From NCBI RefSeq assembly GCF_006385255.1, contig NZ_VFJE01000055.1:248001-312000 (forward strand): DNA of 64,000 nt. The letters are read 5' to 3'. The DNA is from Flavobacterium microcysteis. Lineage in GTDB: Bacteria; Bacteroidota; Bacteroidia; Flavobacteriales; Flavobacteriaceae. Positions 9,037 to 16,655 of this stretch are shown here, in pieces (positions within the stretch are counted from its first letter, which is position 1; every line of letters starts with the position of its first letter). A model generated the notes under the pieces. That model saw nothing but the letters and a program-made list of their open reading frames with translations, made no database searches and was not told where the DNA came from. Both the position numbers and the translations under genes were made by a program.

Positions 9037-9801
9037 TTGAAAGTCTATTTTTTAGGTACGGGAACTTCACAGGGCATTCCGGTTATAGGAAGCGAGCATC
9101 CCGTATGTAAAAGTACCAACGCAAAAGACAAGCGTCTTCGTGTGTCTGTTTGGATTTCTTGGGAAAATCATTCTTTTGTTATTGATTGCGGGCCGGATTT
9201 CAGGCAGCAAATGCTGGTATCCAAATGCCCAAAAATTGATGGCATTCTCTTTACGCATGAACATTCTGACCATACTGCAGGATTGGATGATATCCGCCCA
9301 TTTAACTTTAGACAGGGGAATATTCCAATCTATCTGCACAAAAGGGTTTTAGAATCTCTTAAACGCAGATTCGATTATGTTTTTGAAACCGTCAATAAAT
9401 ATCCGGGCGCTCCGTCTGTTGAACCGATAGAGGTAATTAACGGGCAAAGTTTCGATATAGGTAATAAAAAAGCTATTCCGATTGATGTTATGCATGGCGA
9501 CCTTCAGGTTTTTGGATACAGAATAGACGATTTCGCCTATCTGACAGATGTCAAGACTATTGAATCTTCTGAGATAGAAAAACTAAAGGGACTGAAAGTG
9601 CTTGTTGTTAATGCTTTGAGGGAAGAACCACACCATTCTCATTTCAATCTGGAAGAAGCTTTGGAATTTATAAAAATTGTAGGACCTGAAAAGGCCTATC
9701 TCACCCATATCAGCCATAGAATGGGATTTCATGATGAAGTAGAAAAGCTGCTTCCTGAAAACGTATATTTGGCGTATGACAACCTACAAATAACCATTTA
9801 A
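9037..9801 (+). CDS. MBL-fold metallo-hydrolase (PhnP-like phosphodiesterase family)
   Basis: A 254-residue metallo-beta-lactamase-fold enzyme. It begins KVYFLGTGTSQGIPVIG, a family start, and carries the metal-binding THEHSDHTAGLDD motif (HxHxDH) near residues 75-87, then a further metal ligand in DVMHGD and a C-terminal LTHISHRMG. This pattern fits PhnP/ElaC-like phosphodiesterases. The substrate cannot be told from sequence; there is no phn or lipoate gene nearby. The start is TTG at 9037, with no upstream in-frame ATG and the promoter box just before it. Two small envelope-protein genes follow in the same direction. Confidence 0.85.
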   Translation: MKVYFLGTGTSQGIPVIGSEHPVCKSTNAKDKRLRVSVWISWENHSFVIDCGPDFRQQMLVSKCPKIDGILFTHEHSDHTAGLDDIRPFNFRQGNIPIYLHKRVLESLKRRFDYVFETVNKYPGAPSVEPIEVINGQSFDIGNKKAIPIDVMHGDLQVFGYRIDDFAYLTDVKTIESSEIEKLKGLKVLVVNALREEPHHSHFNLEEALEFIKIVGPEKAYLTHISHRMGFHDEVEKLLPENVYLAYDNLQITI

Positions 9802-9813
9802 ACCCACCAAATA

Positions 9814-10311
9814 ATGAAAAAACCACTGCTATATCTTTTCATTTTATCTGTATTGCTGAACGTTTTTACTTATATGTATTTTACTAAAAAAGTGAAATTT
9901 GAAGAGGACAGGATAACCAATTTTCAAAAAGAATCCAAAGCAAAAAAAGATTCTATAGCTGCATTGAACAATCAGGTTTTAGATGCTAATTATTTTTCTT
10001 TGGAATACAATGATAATGCGATGGAATATTTTGACAAATTTGATATCAATCAATTGTCGACTGAAATCCGTGATGAAATCAGTTCTCTAAACGAAAAGCC
10101 AGAAGGCAATCCGCTTACAAAATATGACATGATTAACGGAAATAAAGCCATTATTAATAGGGTAAAAATCCTGAACAGCCGTTGGATTATTGCTGACTTT
10201 AGTATAGGAAAAGCTTGGGGCGAAGTCATGATTAAATATTACAAACAGGAAGGAAAGCCTACTGAATATGAAACCATGGATACTTTTATCTATCCTAATA
10301 CATTAAAGTAG
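9814..10311 (+). CDS. Membrane-anchored protein of unknown function, 165 aa
   Basis: It starts 12 bp after the metallo-hydrolase stop, so it is probably cotranscribed. A single hydrophobic segment at residues 5-23 is followed by a charged, coiled-coil-like stretch (FEEDRITNFQKESKAKKD) and a soluble domain that would face the periplasm. The C-terminal part (WIIADFSIGKAWGEVMIKYY) looks like beta-strands. I do not recognise the family. Confidence 0.6.
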   Translation: MKKPLLYLFILSVLLNVFTYMYFTKKVKFEEDRITNFQKESKAKKDSIAALNNQVLDANYFSLEYNDNAMEYFDKFDINQLSTEIRDEISSLNEKPEGNPLTKYDMINGNKAIINRVKILNSRWIIADFSIGKAWGEVMIKYYKQEGKPTEYETMDTFIYPNTLK

Positions 10312-10360
10312 AAGTTTTTTTATAATTTTATAGGCTATCATGAACAAACCCCTAACGATT

Positions 10361-10846
10361 ATGAAAAAAATATTTTTGTTGGCCTTTGTTACTGTTTCGG
10401 CTTTTTCTTGTAAGGATTTAGGCAAAAATTCTGATATGTCAATACAAAAAGACAGCTTGGGAACAGTAGTAGGAAACGATAAAGACGATAAAGGATGCGT
10501 GGCTTCGGCTGGCTATACCTGGTCTGAGTTAAAAAGAAATTGTGTCCGCCCGTTTGAGGTGGGTATTCGTTTAAATCCGGCAGCAGAAGTAAAACAAGGA
10601 GATGCAGTCTATAGTGCTTTTGCTATTTTGGAAGAGAATGGAGGAAATAAAGCAGAGCTTTTTATGCCGAATCAAAAAGCATCCATGATAATGGAAAGAG
10701 AGGCAGAAGGGAAGCCTTATATAAAAGACGATTGGAAATTGAAGACTACAAATGGCTATCAATTGATGAAAGGCGATTCGCTAATGTATGCAGGAGCCCT
10801 GATTAATGAGGAGGTCATAACCGGAAGCGACAAAGCAGAAGATTAA
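10361..10846 (+). CDS. Lipoprotein of unknown function, 161 aa
   Basis: The ATG at 10361 gives a type II signal peptide (MKKIFLLAFVTVSAFSC) with the lipid-modified cysteine in SAFSCKD. An upstream ATG at 10340 would add seven residues before the charged start and is less likely. The mature part contains a GCVASAGYTWSELKRNCVRPFEVG stretch, whose two cysteines could pair, followed by a beta-rich domain. It is the third gene of a run beginning at 9037, with 49 bp separating it from the previous stop. Function is unknown. Confidence 0.65.
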   Translation: MKKIFLLAFVTVSAFSCKDLGKNSDMSIQKDSLGTVVGNDKDDKGCVASAGYTWSELKRNCVRPFEVGIRLNPAAEVKQGDAVYSAFAILEENGGNKAELFMPNQKASMIMEREAEGKPYIKDDWKLKTTNGYQLMKGDSLMYAGALINEEVITGSDKAED

Positions 10847-10860
10847 AACATACAAATACT

Positions 10861-10890
10861 AAAAAAGGATTCCAATTGGAGTCCTTTTTT
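10861..10890. terminator. Bidirectional terminator
   Basis: The stem AAAAAAGGATTCC / GGAGTCCTTTTTT (one G-U pair) closes an AATT loop between converging genes. It overlaps the first base of the esterase stop codon. Confidence 0.8.
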
Positions 10891-11540
10891 TATTGAAGAT
10901 TTTCAAGCCAGTTTCTAAAATCGTAAAAATTTTGTGGCGATACGCCATGGCCTATCGGATATTCTTTATAGGTTGCTTCAATTCCTAGTTTTTTTAGCAA
11001 ATCAGGTGCTTTTCGTGCCCATTCTACAGGAATAACCTGATCGACGGTTCCATGAGAAATAAACATATTCAGATGTCTGAAATCATTTTTTTCATAACCG
11101 GGAACCAGTAAATCAGTATTGATATGACCGCTTAATGCAATAACATTTTTGACTTTTTCAGGATAACTTAAAGCAACTGCATAGCTCAAGATTGTTCCCT
11201 GACTGAATCCGATTAATGTTACATTCTGAAAGTCAATAGGAAGCTCAGAAATAAGCTCGTTGATTAACTTTGCAATAATGTCTCTTGACTCCTTAGCCTG
11301 GTCTATATCAGAAAATTTATTTTCATCTGCATCAAAATTGATGGCATACCAAGCATGTCCATACGGATTCAGGTTATAAGGAGCACGTGCTGAAACTACA
11401 TAATATTCATCAGGAAGTTCAGCGGCAAAGGAAAATAAATCTTCCTCATTGCTTCCATACCCGTGAAGTAGCAACAACAGTGGATTCTTTTCTTTTTTTA
11501 TTTTAGGTTCTCGAATGAGGTATTCTATATTTGATTTCAT
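10890..11540 (-). CDS. Alpha/beta-hydrolase, phospholipase/carboxylesterase family
   Basis: A 216-residue serine hydrolase of the YpfH/carboxylesterase family. The nucleophile lies in GFSQG near residue 115, the acid in HGTVDQVIP near residue 168, and the histidine in PIGHGVSP near residue 199. The oxyanion region LLLLHGYGSNEEDL is at residues 21-34. No signal peptide is present, so it acts in the cytoplasm, probably on small acyl esters. It is the last gene of a four-gene minus-strand operon and starts 5 bp after the upstream membrane protein. Confidence 0.85.
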   Translation of the reverse strand: MKSNIEYLIREPKIKKEKNPLLLLLHGYGSNEEDLFSFAAELPDEYYVVSARAPYNLNPYGHAWYAINFDADENKFSDIDQAKESRDIIAKLINELISELPIDFQNVTLIGFSQGTILSYAVALSYPEKVKNVIALSGHINTDLLVPGYEKNDFRHLNMFISHGTVDQVIPVEWARKAPDLLKKLGIEATYKEYPIGHGVSPQNFYDFRNWLENLQ

Positions 11541-11545
11541 TACTC

Positions 11546-11872
11546 TTACGTAAGATTTTTAAATGCTTTTTGGAAAAAACCTCCCAAAAGAGGAATCTTG
11601 TTCATTTGCCCTTGAAGTGCGCTCACAAAACTATAGGCCCACAATATGAATATAAAGACATATAAGGCAGAAGAAATCATCCAGTCGTCAAACAATCCTA
11701 CAGGATAGCCTAAAGCGAAGAACAAAAGAAAAATTCCCAAAGTCTGGCGGATATAAAAACCGGCAAAGGCATTTTTTTTATCGCCGTTTAATACCGCAGC
11801 GATTATTGTTCCTATGATGGTAAGGTGGGTTATGATAGCAATGTTTTTTCCTTCGTTAACTGTATTTTCCAT
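11546..11872 (-). CDS. Small DUF4870-like membrane protein, 108 aa
   Basis: Three to four hydrophobic segments are seen: NIAIITHLTIIGTIIAAVL, FYIRQTLGIFLLFFALGY and SSALYVFIFILWAYSFVSAL. The pattern NAFAGFYIRQTLGI resembles DUF4870/YtpI-like small membrane proteins. Function is unknown. It sits 3 bp after the dihydroorotase-like gene and 5 bp before the esterase gene, so it is part of the same operon. Confidence 0.65.
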   Translation of the reverse strand: MENTVNEGKNIAIITHLTIIGTIIAAVLNGDKKNAFAGFYIRQTLGIFLLFFALGYPVGLFDDWMISSALYVFIFILWAYSFVSALQGQMNKIPLLGGFFQKAFKNLT

Positions 11873-11875
11873 AAT

Positions 11876-13132
11876 CTAATTGTTTAAGACTAATTGGTTG
11901 TTATTGTATATTCCATATGCTTTTCCTTTCATTGATTGTCCCAGAAAAGCGGAGTTTTTTGATTTTGACAAGATGTTTTCTTTACCAAATGTCCATTTTG
12001 TTTCAGGATTGAATAATGTCAGGACGGCCTTATTTCCTTCTTTGATAACGTTTTCTTCAATGCTGAAAATTTCTTTTCCGGAAATCAGTTTTTCAATTAC
12101 GGTCTCTAATGGAAGTACGGTCAATAAAGCACCAAAAGCACTTTCCAATCCTATGGTTCCGTTTTTGGCCATATCAAACTCCATTTTTTTATGTTCGATA
12201 TCCATTGGGTTATGATCGGAGGTAATCATATCGATGATTCCATCTTTTACTGCTTTTACCAATGCTTTTCTATCAGATTCGCTTCTCAACGGTGGCGTTA
12301 CTTTGTATCGGGTATCAAAACCATCGAGTTTTTCATCAGTCAATACCAGATTGTGTACAGCCACGCTGCAAGTCACATTCAAGCCTTTGGCTTTGGCTTC
12401 TTTAATGAGCTGTACGGATTTTGCAGTTGAAATAGTTGGGATATGTAATTTTCCTCCGGTATATTCTAAGATAAACAAATTCCTTGAAATCTGCAATTCT
12501 TCGGCTAGAGAAGGAATACCTTTTAAACCGAGTCGGGTGCTGACAATGCCTTCGTTAGCAACACCAACGCCTTTAATATCTGAATCTTGAGAGTAGGCGA
12601 TAACTAGTCCGTCAAAATCCTGTACATATTGCAGGGCAATTTTTAATAAGTTGGCATTGGACAAGCTTTTGTTGTAATCTCCAAAAGCTACAGCACCTGA
12701 GTTTTTCATATCAAACAGCTCAGCTAGATCTTTACCTTCGCTTATTTTAGTCAGTGCGCCAATAGGAAACAAATCTGTTGCGGCACCTTCTGCTTTTCTT
12801 TTTGTAAAGCTGATTCCGGATTGGTTATCAGGAATTGGGAAAGCATTTGGTTGTAAAGCAATGGCTGTAAAACCGCTTTTTCCTGCCACATTCAGTCCGT
12901 TAGAAAGGGTTTCTCTATCTTCAAATCCCGGTTCGCCTAAACTAACGCTGGAATCAAACCAGCCTTGTGATATATGAAGTCCTTCAAACGTTATTTCCTT
13001 GAGCTTATCAGGATTTTGGAGTTTTTTTCCAATTTTGGTAATGACACCGTTCTCAATTTTTAAATCGGCAGTCTCATTATGATAAGGGCTTTTAGGGTCA
13101 ATAACTTTAGCTTGTCTGATAATTAGGTTCAT
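11876..13132 (-). CDS. Dihydroorotase-like protein lacking HxH metal ligands (probable pseudo-DHOase)
   Basis: A 418-residue amidohydrolase of the class I dihydroorotase family (pyrimidine synthesis, carbamoyl-aspartate to dihydroorotate). Family landmarks are present: ALQPN near residue 93, HIPTIST, VTPPLRSESDR, a SDHNP motif near residue 300 and NGTIGLES. The canonical DxHxHLREPG reads DSSVSLGEPG at residues 60-69, so both metal-binding histidines are serine and the substrate-binding arginine is glycine. A noncatalytic role, as for PyrC' partners of aspartate transcarbamoylase, is therefore likely. The start overlaps the preceding vWA gene by 4 bp. Confidence 0.85.
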   Translation of the reverse strand: MNLIIRQAKVIDPKSPYHNETADLKIENGVITKIGKKLQNPDKLKEITFEGLHISQGWFDSSVSLGEPGFEDRETLSNGLNVAGKSGFTAIALQPNAFPIPDNQSGISFTKRKAEGAATDLFPIGALTKISEGKDLAELFDMKNSGAVAFGDYNKSLSNANLLKIALQYVQDFDGLVIAYSQDSDIKGVGVANEGIVSTRLGLKGIPSLAEELQISRNLFILEYTGGKLHIPTISTAKSVQLIKEAKAKGLNVTCSVAVHNLVLTDEKLDGFDTRYKVTPPLRSESDRKALVKAVKDGIIDMITSDHNPMDIEHKKMEFDMAKNGTIGLESAFGALLTVLPLETVIEKLISGKEIFSIEENVIKEGNKAVLTLFNPETKWTFGKENILSKSKNSAFLGQSMKGKAYGIYNNNQLVLNN

Positions 13133-15069
13133 TTTACGAATTTTTGTATCAATATTTCAGTGACTAAAAAGAGCAGTGTCAAAAACACAAACCATTTCCA
13201 TATTTCATTGTCCGTTCTGTCGGTCTGCAAAGTATCAAAGACTTCATCAATGCTTCCAATAACATTGTAATCGGACAATATAGATTCATTTGAGGAATCT
13301 ATATTGCTTTCTGTTCTAGCATAATTAAAGCTGATTTCTTTTAACAGATTGTCTTGTTTGTAAATTCCAAAGTTGCCTGCTTCCTGAGGGAAATCGTTGA
13401 ATGTAAGTTTTACTTTGTTATTCAATATCTGCTGCATTGGAATAAACTTTTCATTCGTGTCTTCAGTAAGGCTTTTGATTTCAACAATTTCATCTTTGGA
13501 TAGCGAAGCGTCAATCAAGAAAGGACTGTTTTCTCCAATTGTCAATGCGCTGATTCCCGTTTTCTGGCTGCTTAATGCCATATTGTAAAAAGTAGGAACG
13601 ATCAAAGGCGAATTTTGGAAATTTGAATTAGTTTTATTTATCGGAGCCGAAAACACATATACTGAACTGACCGGATTTTGCATAGCAGTCAGAAAAGCAT
13701 TTTGGTCTTCAAAACTCAATATCGCAGGATAAACACTTGAAATTTTATACGAACTGTTGACATTTGGATATTGGAAATTCTCAATTTTTTTCTCAAAAAC
13801 GGTACTATACAGCGGATGGCTAAAAGCAATCTTTGTAACCAGTTTTTCGCCATTCTCTATAGGTTGGAATTGTATTTTTCCAAAATTTCCCATCAGGCTG
13901 TTTAGGTTTGAAATACTGCTTTCAGAAGAAGGAATAATAACCAGATTGCCACCTTTTTCTACAAAAGCTTTTAAAGTAGTTTGTAAGGCTTGAGGGATTT
14001 CTGGAATTTCATTTAAGATAATAGCATCTTGTTTTTCCAGGATATTGTAATCCAATGATTTTAAGTCGAAATTAGTATAAACGAATTCGTTGTCGGAATA
14101 GATTTTTTTCAGGAAGCTGCTTTTTTCAGGCTGCCCAATACTAACGATATTCATCTTCTGTGGCTTTGAAATGCTGAAAAACAGTTGATTGTCATATTGT
14201 AATGCGTTGTCCTCAATCCAAGCATAACCATTAAAATCCTCTTTTGGAATAGTGAAATTGATAGACTTCTCCTTGCCCTCAAAATTGACTATTGTTTTGG
14301 CAATCAGTTTTTTGTTGTTGTAAAGCGAGATTGGAATATCTTTTTCGTTGTCGCCATACGAAGAAAGTTTGATACCTATTTCATAAAAATTATCCAAAGC
14401 CTGTTGTATAAAAACGCTGTCAATAGCCACATTGTTCTTTTGTTCCGCTTTTGGAATGATAAAATACGTATTTGAAGTACTGTCAATGCTCTTAAGCTGT
14501 TTTGGTTGTAATCCTACAGCATCCGTAATAATTACAATATCCTTGTTGTAAGGTGACTTTCTGGATTTGATTTTAGCCATCAAGTTGTCTAAAGCAAATG
14601 GAGATGCGCTGTACTTTAGGTTTTGTAATTCTCTTTGTATAGATTTAATATCGGTATTCCAGAAAATTTCTGAATTGGTAATTAATGAAAAGGTCTGATT
14701 TTCTGGAGCGTTTTCCAATAATTCCTGTACGGCTCTTTTCATTAGTTCACCTTGTTTCCCTTTAGCCTGCATAGAAAAGGAATTATCAAGAACGATAAAC
14801 ATTTCATTGGTGATTCCTTTACTGTCTTTAGCCTGGAAAAAAGGCTGTGCAAAAGCAATAATTAGGCATGCCAGAAGAAATAATCGGGTAAGCAATAAAA
14901 GCCATTTTTTAAGCCTCGAACTTTTTCGGGTTTGTATGGCTAGTTCTTTTAAGAAATGTACGTTGGTAAAATATTCTTTCTTGAAACGACGCAGTTGAAA
15001 TAAATGAACCAGAATTGGAATAACCAATAAGAAAAGGAAGTAAAGAATTTCAGGGTGTTTGAACTGCAT
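13129..15069 (-). CDS. BatA-like membrane protein with von Willebrand A domain
   Basis: A 646-residue protein. The N-terminus (FLFLLVIPILVHLFQLRRF, then a second segment at ~55-75) is the BatA/aerotolerance N-terminal module. A vWA domain follows with a MIDAS motif DNSFSM near residue 96 and TDAVG near residue 187. A GATase-like central region contains GGNLVIIPSSES. A final transmembrane helix, FVFLTLLFLVTEILI, ends in a short basic tail. Such proteins are common in Bacteroidota envelopes and their role is unclear. It is first in the operon and ends overlapping the dihydroorotase-like gene. Confidence 0.8.
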   Translation of the reverse strand: MQFKHPEILYFLFLLVIPILVHLFQLRRFKKEYFTNVHFLKELAIQTRKSSRLKKWLLLLTRLFLLACLIIAFAQPFFQAKDSKGITNEMFIVLDNSFSMQAKGKQGELMKRAVQELLENAPENQTFSLITNSEIFWNTDIKSIQRELQNLKYSASPFALDNLMAKIKSRKSPYNKDIVIITDAVGLQPKQLKSIDSTSNTYFIIPKAEQKNNVAIDSVFIQQALDNFYEIGIKLSSYGDNEKDIPISLYNNKKLIAKTIVNFEGKEKSINFTIPKEDFNGYAWIEDNALQYDNQLFFSISKPQKMNIVSIGQPEKSSFLKKIYSDNEFVYTNFDLKSLDYNILEKQDAIILNEIPEIPQALQTTLKAFVEKGGNLVIIPSSESSISNLNSLMGNFGKIQFQPIENGEKLVTKIAFSHPLYSTVFEKKIENFQYPNVNSSYKISSVYPAILSFEDQNAFLTAMQNPVSSVYVFSAPINKTNSNFQNSPLIVPTFYNMALSSQKTGISALTIGENSPFLIDASLSKDEIVEIKSLTEDTNEKFIPMQQILNNKVKLTFNDFPQEAGNFGIYKQDNLLKEISFNYARTESNIDSSNESILSDYNVIGSIDEVFDTLQTDRTDNEIWKWFVFLTLLFLVTEILIQKFVK

Positions 15070-15161
15070 TTATTGAAAGTTTGTCAAAAATACAAATTAG
15101 TTGGCAGTTGTCGTAGCTAGTTTGGAGATTTTTTTGGAATATTAAATCGGGTTAGTTCAAA

Positions 15162-15230
15162 ATGCCACAGATTAAAGGCTTAAAATGATTCGATATCTAA
15201 AATCAGCGTAAATCTGTGCAATCAGTGGCT
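15162..15230. repeat. REP-like 69-bp repeat, copy 1
   Basis: First of three related units in the 458-bp intergenic region between 15070 and 15527, which holds no gene. The ends form an imperfect inverted repeat: GCCACAGATT at the left and AATCAGTGGC at the right. The inner part carries AATCAGCGTAAATCTGTGC. The region could fold into a long stem-loop as RNA or single-stranded DNA. Confidence 0.75.
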
Positions 15231-15267
15231 AAAGACGAATTTTTTGATAGTAATAAATTAAGTTAGA

Positions 15268-15336
15268 ATGCCACAGATTAAAGGATTAAAATGATTGAAT
15301 GTCAAAAATCTGTGCAAATCTGCGCAATCAGTGGCT
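15268..15336. repeat. REP-like 69-bp repeat, copy 2
   Basis: Same length (69 bp) and same ends as copy 1, starting 106 bp downstream of copy 1's start. The inner part reads AAATCTGTGCAAATCTGCGC. Spacers between copies are AT-rich and partly similar (a GATTTTTTTGAT-like stretch). Confidence 0.75.
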
Positions 15337-15365
15337 AAAAAACGATTTTTTTGATATTTGTAAAA

Positions 15366-15434
15366 ATGCCACAGATTAAAGGATTAAAAGGATTTGATAC
15401 GAAAATCTGTGTAAATTCGTGTAATCTGTGGTAA
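15366..15434. repeat. REP-like 69-bp repeat, copy 3
   Basis: Third copy, starting 98 bp after the start of copy 2. The right end is AATCTGTGGT, which gives a perfect 10-bp complement to ACCACAGATT, so its terminal inverted repeat is better matched to the left end than in copies 1 and 2. It lies about 95 bp upstream of the lactonase gene. Confidence 0.75.
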
Positions 15435-15500
15435 AATCCTATCACCTCAATGATAAGTTAAATTAACATTTCCTGAAGACGCTTTTGCTACCCGAAGCCT

Positions 15501-15508
15501 TATTTTTG
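15501..15508 (+). promoter_or_regulatory. Probable -7 box of the lactonase gene
   Basis: TATTTTTG matches TAnnTTTG and lies 19 bp before the ATG at 15528. A TTG at 15485 is only 13 bp upstream, too close for a good -33 element. Confidence 0.4.
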
Positions 15509-15527
15509 CTCTAAATAATTTTTTAAA

Positions 15528-16637
15528 ATGAAAAAAATCAACTTCCTGCTTCTCGTTTTTTTATTTGTTGTGACTGCAAACGCCCAGGATAAAATTTACA
15601 ATCTGATCGTAGGAACCTATACTAATTCCTGTGATAGCAAAGGGATTTATGTTTATGATTTTAGCCCGGATACGGGTGATTTTTCTTTAAAAAATACACA
15701 GAAAACTGATAATCCAAGTTATCTAACGGTTTCTGAGAATATCAAATATGTTTACTGCGTTAATGAAAATGGAGCGGACAGCAAGATAAGCTCTTTCCAA
15801 TTTGATTCCAAAAGCGGAAAATTACAACCGCTGAATTCTCAGGATTCTAAAGGAGCGGATCCTTGTTATATCATTAATGACGATAAAAATGTAATTGTTG
15901 CCAATTATTCAGGCGGAAGTATCGCCGTTTTTGAAAAGAAAGCCGATGGAAGCCTAAAAGAAGCCAAACAGGTTGTAAAGCATACAGGAAAAGGTATCAA
16001 CACAAGTCGACAGGAAAGTGCTCACGTACATATGGTTTATTTTTCGCCAGATAAAAAATACATTCTGGCAAATGATTTGGGCACGGATATGATTTACGTA
16101 TACAAATATGATAAAAATGCGCCGGAAAAAGTATTGGAATTAAAAGATAAGATCGCTGTAAAACCAGGAAGTGGCCCTCGTCACCTTACGTTTGGCAAAG
16201 ACGGAAAATTGGTCTACTTGCTTCAGGAATTGGACGGAACCCTTACCGTTTTTAAATATAAAAATGGTTCTTTAAAACAGCTTCAGGAAACAACAGTCGT
16301 AGCCAAAGATTTTAAAGGAGAAAACAGTGCGGCAGACATTCATATTACGCCTGACGGACATTTTTTATATGCTACAAATAGGGGAGATGCCAATACAATC
16401 AATGTATTTGCCATTAATAAAAAAGGGACATTGGATTTGGTCAATCAGGTAAGTACTAAAGGAAAAGGCCCTAGAAATTTTGCAATAGATCCTAGCGGTA
16501 AATTTCTATTGGTAGCGCATCAATATACAAATGAGGTAGTAATTTTTAAGATTGATAAAACTTCGGGCAAGCTTTCTGATACCGGAAAACGAATCGAACT
16601 TTGTGCTCCCGTTTGTCTGGTTTTTACCAAATTCTAA
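15528..16637 (+). CDS. Secreted lactonase-family beta-propeller protein (6-phosphogluconolactonase-like)
   Basis: A 369-residue protein with a signal peptide (residues 1-19, cleavage after VTANA). The rest is a seven-bladed lactonase/YbhE propeller: LIVGTYTNSCDSKGIYVY starts the fold, NPSYLTVS and SGPRHLTFGKDGKLVYL are blade motifs, and DIHITPDGHFLYATNRGDANTI is the family signature. Cytoplasmic homologues hydrolyse 6-phosphogluconolactone; the signal peptide means this one acts in the periplasm or outside, so the substrate is probably another lactone or sugar ester. It stands alone between the repeats and a converging helicase gene. Confidence 0.85.
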   Translation: MKKINFLLLVFLFVVTANAQDKIYNLIVGTYTNSCDSKGIYVYDFSPDTGDFSLKNTQKTDNPSYLTVSENIKYVYCVNENGADSKISSFQFDSKSGKLQPLNSQDSKGADPCYIINDDKNVIVANYSGGSIAVFEKKADGSLKEAKQVVKHTGKGINTSRQESAHVHMVYFSPDKKYILANDLGTDMIYVYKYDKNAPEKVLELKDKIAVKPGSGPRHLTFGKDGKLVYLLQELDGTLTVFKYKNGSLKQLQETTVVAKDFKGENSAADIHITPDGHFLYATNRGDANTINVFAINKKGTLDLVNQVSTKGKGPRNFAIDPSGKFLLVAHQYTNEVVIFKIDKTSGKLSDTGKRIELCAPVCLVFTKF

Positions 16638-16655
16638 AAATTACTAAGCTAGATA

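Noticed and set aside
15162-15434. CRISPR array
   Set aside because: Only three units, 69 bp long with internal inverted symmetry; spacers are AT-rich and related rather than unique, and no cas genes are present.
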